In this document: positions 47,601 through 54,689 of the stretch, one piece after another
Layout: every line of letters starts with the position of its first letter
Position numbering within the stretch: the first letter of the stretch is position 1
Source of the DNA: Tiliqua scincoides
Taxonomy: Eukaryota > Chordata > Lepidosauria > Squamata > Scincidae
NCBI RefSeq assembly: GCF_035046505.1
Contig: NC_089827.1
Location: forward strand, 63,796,856-63,860,855
Direction of reading: 5' to 3'
Length of the DNA: 64,000 nt
Notes under the pieces: generated by a model
Told to the model about the DNA's origin: nothing
Databases searched by the model: none
Seen by the model: the letters and a program-made list of their open reading frames with translations, nothing else
Made by a program: the position numbers and the translations under genes

Positions 47601-50189
47601 AAGACTCCCAAGAAATAAGTCTATTTCACTTACCCCTTCAGCTAGCTCAAAGAGTGGAACTAGTTTACCTTTACAGTTTGAAATCACGATTTTATCACCA
47701 TGTGAAGATGCGGTAACCAGAAAATTATCTGAAACAAGAGTCATGGAGCATAGGAGACACAAAACTTTGTACAATAACTGGGAAGCAAAAGGTATGAATT
47801 TAAACCCTTTGGAACAGAAATATACTTTTAGCAGTCATGCTGGTTTTGAAATACTGTAATTGGTTACCATCTCTGGAAGGTAAAAAAAAAAATTAAAACC
47901 ACGATGGAAAAATATTTTAATTCAGAGATGACCAGAACAATACAGCATCTTGTTCTTTCAAGAGATTGGTTCCACTTTGCCTCCATTCAACAAGGGGCCC
48001 AATCCTATACAACTTCGCAGCACTGATGCAGCCATGCCAAAGGGATATGTGCTGCATCCTGCAGTCAAGGGAGGCCTCCTTAAGATAAGGAAAGATTTGT
48101 TCCCTTACCTTGGGACTGCATCAGTGCTGGAAAATTGGTTAGGTTTGGGCCCTAAGAATGATATGCGATTATACTCGGGCTCAGTCTGGAGAATCAGGCC
48201 TCAGGCATACTCAGTTTTCTCTCCTTCTGTTTCAGGTAGGCTACTCTCTTTCTTGGTTTGCTGCAACATCCCAAGGAGGCATATAAGATTAGTGCAAACC
48301 AGGAACTGCCTCCAAAACAGTAATTTGGAATCATGGCTTTCAGGCAATTCCTGGTTAGTGCCAATTGTAGCCTACCCTGTGTGGGCTGCATAACAGGCCA
48401 AAGGCTCTTAGGAGTACAAGATCTGAACTGTTATATTCTCCCAGAAATAACATCAACATTTTGTTAGGGGACATTCATCTATCACTTGAACAGTAAGCTA
48501 CAGAATATTTCTCTCCATCACCAACACCCCTGCTTCCATCTGCCCGCCCCCCCACTACACACACACTTTCAATAGCAGGAGAAGCCCCATGCTAGAGGTG
48601 GAACAGGTGGCAAGCCATACATGCACAGAAAACTCTCTTAGGAAGAATTACAATATTACACTAGTATTCAAACTTCTCAGGTGTAAATCTCCAGAGATAA
48701 GTCTTTGCAGGGGAGGGGGGAAGGCAACAACGCAATCCCCAAGTTTGTAACACTGCGGGGGAAGGGGGAACTATTTTTAAACGTAAGTGCTGTCAGGGTA
48801 CTGGCAGTGGGGAGCCTTGCAGAGCGCTCTGCAGGGCTCCCCGCAGTTTGTAAAAAGTGAAAGTTGCAATTGCGACCAAACCAGAAGTGGGCCGCAAATC
48901 GCAACTTTCACTTTTGCAAGCCACAGGGAGCCCTGCAGAGCACTCCACAGGACTCCCCATACCCCGGCAGTACATGTTTAAAAATAGCTCCCTTCCCCCA
49001 CATCATCACAATCCTGGGGATCACATTGTTGCTTCCCCCTTGCCCCCATTCCTTAAAGGGAAAGGGGCAGTGTTACAGAGGCTGGTGGGTCATGATTATC
49101 ACAATTTGGATTTTCAATTCCAAAGCAAGTAACAATTTCCCACATTGAACTGCATACAACAATTCTAAAGGCAAGTAGAAAAAGGTTTCAGGATCACAGC
49201 AAGTGTCATTTTTGGAGGACGAGAGAAATTCTTCCACCTTAATCTGGTCAGCCAATACCCCCGCAGGTTTTATGTTTCCTTATGCCTCAACAAGGTGTCA
49301 TCTGGTTGAGCTATACTAGTGGTCCCCATCTTTTTCAAGTGGCAGGTCCCTTGACCTACTGGGCCATTGGCCGTGGCTCCCCATTGTATGGGCTGCTATC
49401 CCACACATTGTATAGAGTGGTGGGTTTTCCCACAAGGATGGCCTGGCTCCCCTGGCCGGTTTCTGCAGCAACCTGGGGAGCCACAGCTCACAGTTTGGAA
49501 TCCATAGAGCTATATATATATCTGTTTTCTGCCTTTGGATATGACAATCCAGCATTGTAAGGAATTGTACTGAACTGTATCAAAGAGATTTAGGTTCCAA
49601 TGCTAGCCAACATTCCAGCACCGGTGCAGCCACAATGCAGCCCTGAGGCCTCTGTGACTGTCTCCCCACTACAAGATGCAATCTATTGAACCCTACTGAC
49701 GCGGCTGCATTGGAAAATTGGAGAGGATTGGGCCCTTAAGTTACAGGTGTCCCCTGGTATTTCAGATAAGGAGGAACTCTATCTCTGTGTAATCTCTGCA
49801 CCACCCCATGCCCATTTCCAAAGGCATCTGTCAGTTTGAAGAACACAGATTTTTCCCTTACTAACAACTTTTTCTATTCTATCAGATACTACAATATACA
49901 TATTATTTAATGACAACTACTTTACTTGCATCCAAAAACTTAACTAGACTGCAAGAGTAACTCTTCAGTCAAGAACCACTGAAAATTGCCACCAACAAAT
50001 AAAGCAGAGATACAAGTCCAGAAAAATGCATCTTTTGAACTGGTAAAGGATACTATTGCTGCCCCAGCATACAGAACTAACTGGATGAGAAGTGTGTGGA
50101 CTGAACTGCTCCACAACAATCATGGATGAAGAGTCCCAGATTTTAACATCTTCATCTCCAGAGGAAGCAAAACGAATGCTTTCCTGCAT
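27028..50189 (-). CDS. NEDD1: NEDD1, WD40 gamma-tubulin ring complex targeting protein (13 coding exons)
   Basis: NEDD1 brings the gamma-tubulin ring complex to centrosomes and spindle microtubules. Joining exons 50189-50054, 47728-47634, 44087-43971, 42682-42542, 37567-37338, 36603-36402, 36058-35869, 34713-34591, 34018-33822, 32359-32212, 31807-31651, 27782-27716 and 27132-27028 keeps one frame and gives 1,908 nt, 635 residues plus stop (human protein about 660). Every junction is AG/GT. Residues 1-~305 are the WD40 propeller (IRFASSGDEDVKIWDSSS, GSVSDSGTVTLWDANSQSP, GLDKRIILYDTSSKK). ~306-540 is a Ser-rich, poorly conserved linker. ~545-635 is the helical C-terminus that binds gamma-tubulin (NMIQETLDDFREACHRDIVN, ending EENKRLQTHF). 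The start Met lies 8 nt into exon 2. Recognition is by remembered similarity to human NEDD1. Confidence 0.96.
27427..27505. mobile_element. Perfect mariner-type hairpin MITE, 79 bp
   Basis: Two 33-bp arms (27427-27459 and 27473-27505) are exact reverse complements and are separated by 13 bp. The ends read CAGGGTGACCCAAAAGTAGG and each is flanked by TA (27425-27426, 27506-27507), the Tc1/mariner target. It is only terminal repeats plus loop, and lies in the last NEDD1 intron. Confidence 0.9.
27716..27782 (-). CDS. NEDD1: NEDD1 coding exon 12
   Basis: Acceptor ttcctcag, donor gtatgt. With the split Arg codon it codes R-EACHRDIVNLQVEMIKQFH-VQL, in the gamma-tubulin-binding region. Confidence 0.95.
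28021..29760 (-). mobile_element. L1 LINE with ORF1 but only the end of ORF2
   Basis: On the minus strand an ORF1-like region (about 29,660-29,087) precedes an ORF2 C-terminal piece (about 28,700-28,343), then an A-rich tail at ~28,045-28,021. ORF1 shows the RNA-binding segment (MDLDSARRVSTFYLRKHELQ, REIHVKF) and the C-terminal domain (VPWRVRKKRKEYEELAKFLR). ORF2 shows ENVYKMFYRWYRTPVKL and ARILYVRYWKDIKIP. The endonuclease and reverse transcriptase are missing, so the copy is internally deleted. Several stops interrupt both frames. It lies in the NEDD1 intron between coding exons 11 and 12. Confidence 0.8.
29087..29407 (-). pseudogene. L1 ORF1 C-terminal fragment
   Basis: 106 open codons coding for the ORF1p C-terminal nucleic-acid-binding part: REIHVKF corresponds to the conserved R-x-I-x-V-x-F motif, followed by RDKILKISQEKEW and GKQIPYRWLLPEVMFFQF. 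Coiled-coil and RRM sequence continues upstream across a stop. The protein would normally trimerise and coat L1 RNA; this copy is decayed. Confidence 0.78.
30230..30345. mobile_element. hAT-type MITE fragment
   Basis: CAGTTGTTCTCACAC followed by aggacccactttttag and caggacccactggaagtgac: the same left-end type as 51419-52570. It is followed at ~30352 by a CAATCCTA-type motif, so the right end may be interrupted. Confidence 0.5.
30976..31330. mobile_element. MITE with GCCCAA inverted ends
   Basis: Left gggcagcccaaccctgagct and right gctcagaattgggctct are inverted relative to each other. The interior is GC-rich without homologous coding. It belongs to the CAATCC-type group by its ends. Confidence 0.45.
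31337..31409. mobile_element. Miniature piggyBac-like MITE, copy 1 (inverted)
   Basis: gccatttctgcccaacac to ctgggcaaaactgtg, with a near-palindromic core gcatatatgc. Flanks are ctaa (31333-31336) and TTAA (31410-31413). It has the same sequence as 54609-54681 and 57191-57253 in reverse orientation. Confidence 0.7.
31651..31807 (-). CDS. NEDD1: NEDD1 coding exon 11
   Basis: Acceptor tgcatag, donor gtgaat. Codes (S)PKITSTVTAGVANSLSEKI, VDTIGSSTVNAPLSSVQIHF and IRNMIQETLDDF. It contains a Ser-Pro-Lys (S527) at the place of the human Cdk1 site region (STPNPK around T550), and the start of the C-terminal helical domain. Confidence 0.95.
32212..32359 (-). CDS. NEDD1: NEDD1 coding exon 10
   Basis: Acceptor tgcaaag, donor gtacgt. 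Codes LNSSGSDSANLSSSPLVNIV, KSPDSRERLLKNVQGQLAYE and LPVNGSTST. Ser-rich linker, weakly conserved but collinear with human (KLVTSGAESGNLNTSPSS). Confidence 0.9.
33822..34018 (-). CDS. NEDD1: NEDD1 coding exon 9
   Basis: Acceptor ccttccag, donor gtacag. Codes LDFQPCFSSLDFLSKLNTVG, VRKNPATPILHSSPLNIFVG and SPIKEEDENKKLNNGRQESR before EHLKQ. The LHSSPLN(I/V)F(V/M)GSP block is highly conserved with human and includes Ser-Pro phosphorylation candidates. Confidence 0.95.
34591..34713 (-). CDS. NEDD1: NEDD1 coding exon 8
   Basis: Acceptor tttttag, donor gtgagt. Codes FPHSSSLDVIPSKEIEHGNT and SNFEDLGRNSLGDLFSPVRD, matching human SSFDDTGKSSLGDMFSPIRD. Confidence 0.95.
35869..36058 (-). CDS. NEDD1: NEDD1 coding exon 7
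   Basis: Acceptor ctctttag, donor gtaaat. Codes SSLKTSSNKQACKRSDIKTT, SNTGGVANAGMIHNLPSSVS and AISLPQSVPAAEIKGAGAIL before DKS(G). Linker after the propeller, low-complexity and basic. Confidence 0.93.
36402..36603 (-). CDS. NEDD1: NEDD1 coding exon 6
   Basis: Acceptor tttcaag, donor gtaaga. Codes QLSTLVAESPLTAVEFMPEG, TALAIGSSRGKIYHYDLRKL and TAPVKSVSAHKTSVKCITLQ before YHNSFSK. Last blade(s) of the WD40 propeller; IGSSRGKIY is identical to human. Confidence 0.97.
37338..37567 (-). CDS. NEDD1: NEDD1 coding exon 5
   Basis: Acceptor ttaacag, donor gtaagt. Codes PIRHLKYSPFKKAILGSVSD, SGTVTLWDANSQSPYHNFEH and AHKAPAFEICFSPISELLLV before TVGLDKRIILYDTSSKK. Two WD repeats. Confidence 0.98.
38399..38619. 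mobile_element. hAT-type MITE, 221 bp
   Basis: Ends CAGTGGCCCCCAATG and GTCTGGGAACTGCTG. Flanks aactaaat (38391-38398) and cactgaat (38620-38627) match at 6 of 8 positions. It lies in a NEDD1 intron. Confidence 0.6.
40545..40742 (-). mobile_element. MIR-like SINE
   Basis: Read on the minus strand it starts gtagcatagtggctgag with a tRNA-type head (the agtatagtggttaagag block of MIR). It continues through the core with cagtctcagttgcattg and ends gtaaggactatatc near gagaagtgctttgcac. The ccttacaacaacccta block on the plus strand is the conserved MIR/L2 3' signature. Old, amniote-wide family. Confidence 0.7.
41571..41610. repeat. (AC)20 microsatellite
   Basis: Forty uninterrupted bases of AC dinucleotide in a NEDD1 intron. 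Confidence 0.98.
42229..42420. mobile_element. Palindromic MITE, CAATCC family, copy 3 (inverted)
   Basis: gggtgcaatcctaacccctt to aaggggttagaattgcgccc. Same interior as the other copies (gggaacaaacattccctta; gaggcctctgtgagtg). TTAA lies just before it (42225-42228). Confidence 0.75.
42542..42682 (-). CDS. NEDD1: NEDD1 coding exon 4
   Basis: Acceptor ttgttcag, donor gtatag. Codes DHRDEITCVTFNWNDCYIAS, GSLSGEIILHSLTTNLSSTP and FGHGSSQ; nearly identical to human. One WD repeat. Confidence 0.98.
43971..44087 (-). CDS. NEDD1: NEDD1 coding exon 3
   Basis: Acceptor cttag, donor gtaaga. Codes AKQTCVSLSSNSVYIASGGT and DSTVNVWDLKFRKLHRSLK; the WD dipeptide is visible. Confidence 0.97.
44247..44703. 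mobile_element. hAT-type MITE, 457 bp, exact 8-bp target duplication
   Basis: Ends CAGATGTTCCCAAACT and AGTTTGGGAACTACTG. The 8-mer gcctataa flanks it at 44239-44246 and 44704-44711. The interior folds back around aactggaagtgggtcac. In NEDD1 coding intron 2. Confidence 0.88.
44725..45226. mobile_element. Tigger-like (Tc1/mariner) MITE, 502 bp
   Basis: Left tggtgggacaccagtatc and right, reverse-complemented, cagtgggacccctggt; TA on both sides (44723-44724, 45227-45228). The interior has gttctggaaccccctgcaga, typical of Tigger-type ends. It starts only 21 bp after the previous hAT element. Confidence 0.7.
47634..47728 (-). CDS. NEDD1: NEDD1 coding exon 2
   Basis: Acceptor ttgtttcag, donor gtaagt. 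Codes NNFLVTASSHGDKIVISNCK and GKLVPLFELAEG; the first Asn codon is completed across the splice. Confidence 0.97.
47995..48152. mobile_element. Palindromic MITE, CAATCC family, copy 4
   Basis: gggcccaatcctatacaact to aaaattggttaggtttgggc, with the shared interior (gcagccatgcc, gcctcctta, ttgttcccttaccttggg). Confidence 0.75.
48700..49110. mobile_element. Large fold-back MITE
   Basis: Two arms of about 180 bp are inverted around 48,880-48,895. aaaagtgaaagttgc (left) faces gcaactttcacttttgc (right); gggagccttgcagag faces ccctgcagagcactcc; and actatttttaaacg faces gtttaaaaatagct. Related interior motifs occur in the hAT MITEs at 25432 and 44247, so it is probably a relative whose ends have decayed. 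Confidence 0.65.
49317..49507. mobile_element. hAT-type MITE, 191 bp
   Basis: Ends tagtggtccccatc and cagtttggaatccatag. Flanks agctatac (49309-49316) and agctatat (49508-49515) match at 7 of 8. Confidence 0.72.
49593..49735. mobile_element. Palindromic MITE, CAATCC family, copy 5 (internally shortened)
   Basis: ggttccaatgctagccaac to ggagaggattgggccc; TTAA follows at 49736-49739. The central segment is shorter than in the other copies. Confidence 0.6.
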
Positions 50190-50197
50190 AGTTGCAC
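50054..50197 (-). CDS. NEDD1: NEDD1 first coding exon (exon 2 of the gene)
   Basis: Acceptor cttacag, then 8 nt of 5' UTR (gtgcaact) and the start ATG at 50187-50189; donor gtatcc. Codes MQESIRFASSGDEDVKIWDS, SSMIVVEQFSPHTSHPVSSV and CWGSN. The human protein starts MQENLRFASSGDDIKIWDAS, which fixes the start. Confidence 0.97.
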
Positions 50198-50690
50198 CTG
50201 TAAGCTAAAAAAAGCCACCAAGCAACACACACACATGATTACTGCTCAGTTAACAGAAAATGACTCATTATAAATTATTCTAAGTGGCAAACATTCTGTG
50301 TTGTAATCAGCAAAAGTTTAAAACTGAAAAGATTAAGACAATAATATTTGCTGCCCAGATTTTCAGTTGGAGATTCTTACCTTCACTAGATATTCCATAA
50401 CTACTGTTAAATTAAGATATACACAACTACAAATCTGTGCATTAAAATCTAAGTACTGAAATGTAATGATTTCATAAATGGGACAAACACATATCACTGC
50501 CTATAGTTCTACACCTTAACCAAAATACAGTCAAAAGAATTTCACAAAAGTGTTTGAGATTAACTCTGAATCATGAACATTCTAAAAACCCATTTCCAAC
50601 AGCTGGATGAAATGGAAAATGTTATGAAAGATACACATTTTAATTTTACTCCTCCTACTAAATTGCAAGTTAGCAGGTAAATTTGGCAAC

Positions 50691-50728
50691 GTGTGCACAC
50701 ACACACACGCGTGCGCGCACGCACGCAG
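50691..50728. repeat. Alternating purine-pyrimidine tract
   Basis: gtgtgcacacacacacac followed by gcgtgcgcgcacgcacgc: an uninterrupted alternating tract able to form Z-DNA. In NEDD1 intron 1. Confidence 0.9.
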
Positions 50729-50759
50729 AGGTCAGACCCTGTCATCCGAAGATTTGTCT

Positions 50760-51030
50760 GAATGCAGGTCCTCCAATACACATTGAGGTTCGACATGGGA
50801 CCTGCTCTAGTCGTGTCCAGAGGCTGTTCTGAGGGCTGGGGAAGTCACATGTGGCCTTCCAGGCCCTCAGAATACTTTCTGTATTTCAGAAAAAAAAGAA
50901 ATTACATTTTAGAAGGCCTTCTGAGGGGCAGGGAGGCCACGTGCTCCAGTCGCATTGAGAAGGTTTGGGTGCCTGACTCACGGATTTCATTATCCGTGGA
51001 GGTCCAGGAACAGAGCCTCCGCAGATGTCA
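50760..51030. mobile_element. Tigger-like MITE fragment
   Basis: The right part reads atccgtggaggtccaggaac followed by agagcctccgcaga, the same signature as 44725-45226 and 59160-59215. The left end is not clear. Confidence 0.45.
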
Positions 51031-51036
51031 AGGCAT

Positions 51037-51039
<3 letters not shown>

Positions 51040-51104
<65 letters not shown>

Positions 51105-51173
51105 TGAGTGAGTGAGTGAGTGAGAGAGAGAGAGAGAGAGTGTGAGTGAGTGAGTGAGACACACACACACACA
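51040..51173. repeat. Compound microsatellite (TG)n(AG)n(TGAG)n(AG)n(TGAG)n(AC)n
   Basis: About 134 bp of dinucleotide and tetranucleotide repeats. The leading TG block and trailing AC block are complementary. In NEDD1 intron 1. Confidence 0.97.
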
Positions 51174-51418
51174 AAGAAACTAATAAAATATAGAAAACTT
51201 GTATATAGCATACCTGACAGGGCTGTTATGAGGACAAACTAAAATCACTCCCATGTACACCACTCAGCTCCTTGAAGAAAGAGAATATAGATGCAATGAA
51301 CAAACTATACATTGGTACTTTAGCTGCCCCAGGAGTTGTATTCCAAGGACAATCCTGACAACATATGGGGATGGCTTCAGTTCTTTGGCTATAGTGGTGG
51401 AAGTGTGATTCTCTGGAC

Positions 51419-52570
51419 CAGTGGTTCCCAAACTTTTTAGCACTAGGATCCAATTTTTAAAATTACATTCTATTGGGACCCATCTGGGTTCACCAGACTT
51501 TAAAAAAGGAGGTCTAGAAAGAAATAATACTTTATTTATAATAACCAGAAAAAAGACCCTCAAACATTTCTCTCTCTATATTTACACATGCTTGCAAACT
51601 ACAATTCAGCTCCTTGCAGGGCAATTAGCAGCTGCAGTATCTGATTTTTGAACAGCCTCAGAGCTTTAGACAATTAGTTATCTGATATTTCCATCACCCT
51701 TTGGGGACCCACCCAAAATTAGGTTGCAACCCATAGTTTGGAACCACTGTTCTAAGGAGTTGCCTGTGAACAATACCATAATTACCTTGCTGTATTTTTG
51801 CAAGGAGCTCTAGAAAAAAGCTTGTCGTGTGTTGTTGCATTTGTTGTACTCTTATTTGTTCTGAGGTTACCTTGCAAACAGTAGGAGCTCAGCTCCTTGC
51901 AGGGCAATTACTAGCTCAGTCTAAGTATCCAGAAGATTCCCAAAACCTAATGTGGATGGCAAAAATCACTTAAAGCAAATCATTCAAAAAACAATGTCCC
52001 TTTGCTTAGCAATTTAAAAACAGCCTTGCTTACCTTTGTAATGTAATGTAAGGCATTAGGCAGACAATCAATCAGTCTCTCTCCAGACACATAGAAAGGG
52101 TTTACTCCTAGCCAGTGACCCTCCCTTCACCCAAAGCGTAGTGATGGGAAATAAAGCAAAGTGATTATCAATCTTCCAAGTGCTGGGGGGGGGGGGAAGG
52201 GAAGGGTTGCTTGCTTCAGAGTGAAGCTGTTCTAAGCGCCTAGAGAATGACTGATGGATTGTCAGCCAGCTACCCTTTCTTGCATTAACAATGCTATTGT
52301 TAAATGACTTTTTTCCTTTAATTTAAAGGGCCCTCCTCATCCCTTAGAGATAAAACTTTGGGTGAAAAAAATCCATGGATAATTAGGTTTATACCTGTAT
52401 CAGCAATTTTGCAAACTGCAGGAGCTGAACTCTTTGCAGGGTAATTGGGAGGTACAGGATCTGATTTTTGAACTGCCTCAGGGCTTGAGGCAATTTGTGA
52501 TCTGGTCTTTCCGTCACCCTTTTGTGACCCACCAAAGAACAAGTTGCAACCCACAGTTTGGGAACCAGTG
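51419..52570. mobile_element. Composite hAT-type element, 1,152 bp, exact 8-bp target duplication
   Basis: It begins CAGTGGTTCCCAAACT and ends gtttgggaaccagtg. The identical 8-mer ctctggac flanks it at 51411-51418 and 52571-52578, so the outer ends are one insertion. A second right-type end lies inside (gtttggaaccactg, to 51751), and the ~120 bp before it repeat the ~130 bp before the outer right end. The motif ctccttgcagggcaatta appears at ~51610 and ~51891 and, diverged, at ~52429. In NEDD1 intron 1. Confidence 0.85.
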
Positions 52571-52784
52571 CTCTGGACCATTTTGATGGAGGCAAGAAGC
52601 CCTCCAAGGGGTGACTTGCCTACGCAGTATCAGGGATGCATGGTGGGTGGGGAGGTGGGGCAGAGCCACCCACCAGAGTCCTTTGAAAAGCGCCACTGCT
52701 GTGTGAGGCTCCCAAGCACCCAAAACCCACACACTTCACTCCTCAAAGGAGTTCTCCAGTTCAGCTCCTACCTCGACAGGAGTA

Positions 52785-52873
52785 ACAGCCCACTATCCAC
52801 ACTTTCCTGGGAGTAAGCCCCATTGACTCTAATGGGACTTGCTTCTGAGTAAACAGGCATAGTATGGGGCTGT
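52785..52873. mobile_element. Short MITE with CAATCCTA-type ends, second copy
   Basis: cactatccacactttcctgg to ggcatagtatggggct, with gtaagccccattgac / aatgggacttgct in the middle, as in 10071-10158. Confidence 0.6.
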
Positions 52874-52938
52874 AAATGTGTAAAAGTGAGTCCTGCCTTG
52901 GGACCTCACCTGCAGAGCTAGTGACTCTGAGTAGTCAG

Positions 52939-53089
52939 CCTGGTCGCACAGAGGTGGAACTCTTCGGGCAACTGCACTCTGCACATGCTCAGAGGCACTC
53001 ACGTCTTCATCACTCAGAGATGTGAGTGCCTCTGAGCATGTGCAGAGTGCAGTTGCCCGCAGAGTCCCACCTCTGCGCAGTCAACCAGG
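52939..53089. repeat. Palindromic element P1 beside the NEDD1 promoter
   Basis: Arms 52939-53002 and 53022-53089 are inverted repeats (cctggtcgcacagaggtgg / ccacctctgcgcagtcaacc; gcacatgctcagaggcactc / gagtgcctctgagcatgtgc). Same family as 54028-54189. Confidence 0.85.
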
Positions 53090-53091
53090 CA

Positions 53092-53175
53092 TCTTTGTCA
53101 CTCTGCCTTCATAGAGATGCGAGTGCCTCTGAGCATGTGCAGAGTGCAACCGCCTGCTACAGCAATACAAGCAGG
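53092..53175. repeat. Arm P2, inverted partner of P3
   Basis: ctctgccttcatagagatgc through gcctgctacagcaatacaag. Its reverse complement recurs at about 53868-53950, with the CpG island between. Confidence 0.8.
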
Positions 53176-53495
53176 CGTGGGGTGAGTGCGAGAGGCCTGA
53201 ATGGAAGCTGCTGCCCTCGACTCAGAGGGACGGGGGGCAAGGAAGAGCCTGACGAGAGCCCCCCAGACGTCCCTGGCCAGGCTCTGCAGTGCGGGCACCC
53301 CGGCCTGAGGCCCCCCAGACGCTCCACCTTCCTCCTGCCCCGACACAGCGCCGGCTTCAGGCAGCGCCTCCGGCTGCCCCCCAGCGGGAGCCCCGACCCC
53401 CCACCCTGGGTCGCCCTGCCTCCCGCCAGCCCACAGGCGAGCGCGCATGGCCCGCAACAATGACACGGCCGCCTCAGGGCTGCGGGCCGATGGGC

Positions 53496-53508
53496 GTTGC
53501 TAGGCAAC
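53496..53508. promoter_or_regulatory. NEDD1: RFX X-box
   Basis: GTTGCTAGGCAAC matches the RFX palindrome (GTTGCyA-GGCAAC). It lies 85 bp past the exon 1 donor. RFX factors control ciliary and centrosomal genes. Confidence 0.6.
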
Positions 53509-53592
53509 GGCGTCCTCCCCCCAGCCCCATCTGAAGACTCTCCGCTCTCCTCCTCCCTCTCCAGCGCACTTTCCGCGCTTCGGACAACTTAC

Positions 53593-53720
53593 CAGCCCGT
53601 CCCGGCAGCCACCGCGCGAGCCCTCTGTCTCAAGACCGAGCTCCGCTACGGCGGCCGAAGAGAAGCAAAAGAGAACAGAGGGCGTTCGGTTTCCTATGGA
53701 TGGCAGATGGAGAGAGAGAT
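53593..53720 (-). other. NEDD1: NEDD1 non-coding exon 1 (start approximate)
   Basis: A strong donor, CTG|GTAAGT, at 53593/53592 lies in the CpG island. The downstream exon has an acceptor 8 nt before the start codon, so a spliced 5' UTR exon is required. The transcription start is not visible; the upper bound given is a guess. Confidence 0.6.
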
Positions 53721-53867
53721 GAGGTCACGTGGTTTTTTCACGGGTTGATTGACAAGAGCTCGGGGCGCGGGGGTGGGGAGGAAGACTGACAGCCAATCAG
53801 CGTTAAGCGGAGGGCCCAGCCTGTGAGGTGGCCGGAGCTGCGTGCTCTGTGCAGGTGGTTCTGTCAC

Positions 53868-53978
53868 CTTCTGCTTGTAGTTGTTGTAGCAGGCAGTTGC
53901 ACTCTGCACATGCTCAGAGGCACTCGCCTCTTTATGAAGACAGAATGGCAAAGATGCGAATGCCTCTGAGCATGTGCA
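53868..53978. repeat. Palindromic element P3
   Basis: tgcacatgctcagaggcact... faces ...atgcctctgagcatgtgca; the left arm with cttgtagttgttgtagcagg is the inverted copy of P2. Confidence 0.78.
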
Positions 53979-54027
53979 TCAGCCCACTAGAGCACCAGCC
54001 CACCTTGCTAGAGGTTTGAGGAATGAG

Positions 54028-54189
54028 CCTGGTTGGCTGCACAGAGGTGGAACTCTGCAGGCAGGTGTGCTCTGCACATGCTCAGGGGCACTCACCTCTT
54101 TGTATGACAGAATGACAAATACGTGAATGGCTCTGAGCATGTGCAGAGTGCAGTTGTGTGCAGAGTTCCACCTCTGTGCAGCCAACCAG
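54028..54189. repeat. Palindromic element P4
   Basis: Arms cctggttggctgcacagagg and cctctgtgcagccaaccag are inverted; interior as in P1. Confidence 0.85.
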
Positions 54190-54608
54190 CTGTGCAGTCA
54201 CAGCTGTAGTTGCAGGCGGGGTCCCAAGGCAGGGCTCACTTCTACCGCATTTACACCTATGGGGGAAGATAAATGGGCTGGACTAGAGAGCTCCTTTGAG
54301 GATAGTACAAAGCTGTCACAGCACAGGGGGGCAGACTGTGTGAATGGGGGGCCTTTGACTTAATAATAATAATAATAACAACAGTATTTATATACTGCTT
54401 CTCAACAAAAAGTTCACAAAGCGGTTTACAGAGAAAAATCAAATAATGGCAAATTAACTATTAGTAACTTATTAATAACTATTAATAATAATAATAAAAT
54501 ACATATTTTTATTGTAAATGTGTATTGTCCCCTGGCTGATAGATCAGAAACTTCAGGAGTGGAATCACCTTGTGGACAACGTTCTGTGTTTATTGTCTCC
54601 CTAACTAA

Positions 54609-54681
54609 CCCGTTTGTGCCCAGCCCACAGCTGTACACATTTGATCCCTGTTGCGTATATGCAACATTGGGCAGAACTGAC
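54609..54681. mobile_element. Miniature piggyBac-like MITE, copy 2
   Basis: cccgtttgtgcccagcccac to attgggcagaactgac with core ttgcgtatatgcaac. TTAA at 54682-54685; the left flank is ctaa (54605-54608). Confidence 0.75.
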
Positions 54682-54689
54682 TTAAACCA

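Larger units (their letters stand above)
53176..53830 (-). promoter_or_regulatory. NEDD1: NEDD1 CpG-island promoter
   Basis: A CpG-rich island in an otherwise AT-rich window. It holds a CCAAT box (53793-53797, plus strand), a CACGTG E-box (53726-53731) and the X-box at 53496-53508. No TATA box is evident, as usual for housekeeping centrosomal genes. Transcription towards lower coordinates is inferred from the splice donor at 53592 and the coding exons downstream. Confidence 0.75.

Noticed and set aside
50990-51211. Repetitive frame of His-Thr-Ser-Leu
   Set aside because: Translation of a microsatellite.
53026-53463. 145-codon frame in the CpG island and the overlapping frames on the other strand
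   Set aside because: Stop-poor GC-rich DNA opens long frames on both strands. No domain is visible and it overlaps the promoter and palindromes.
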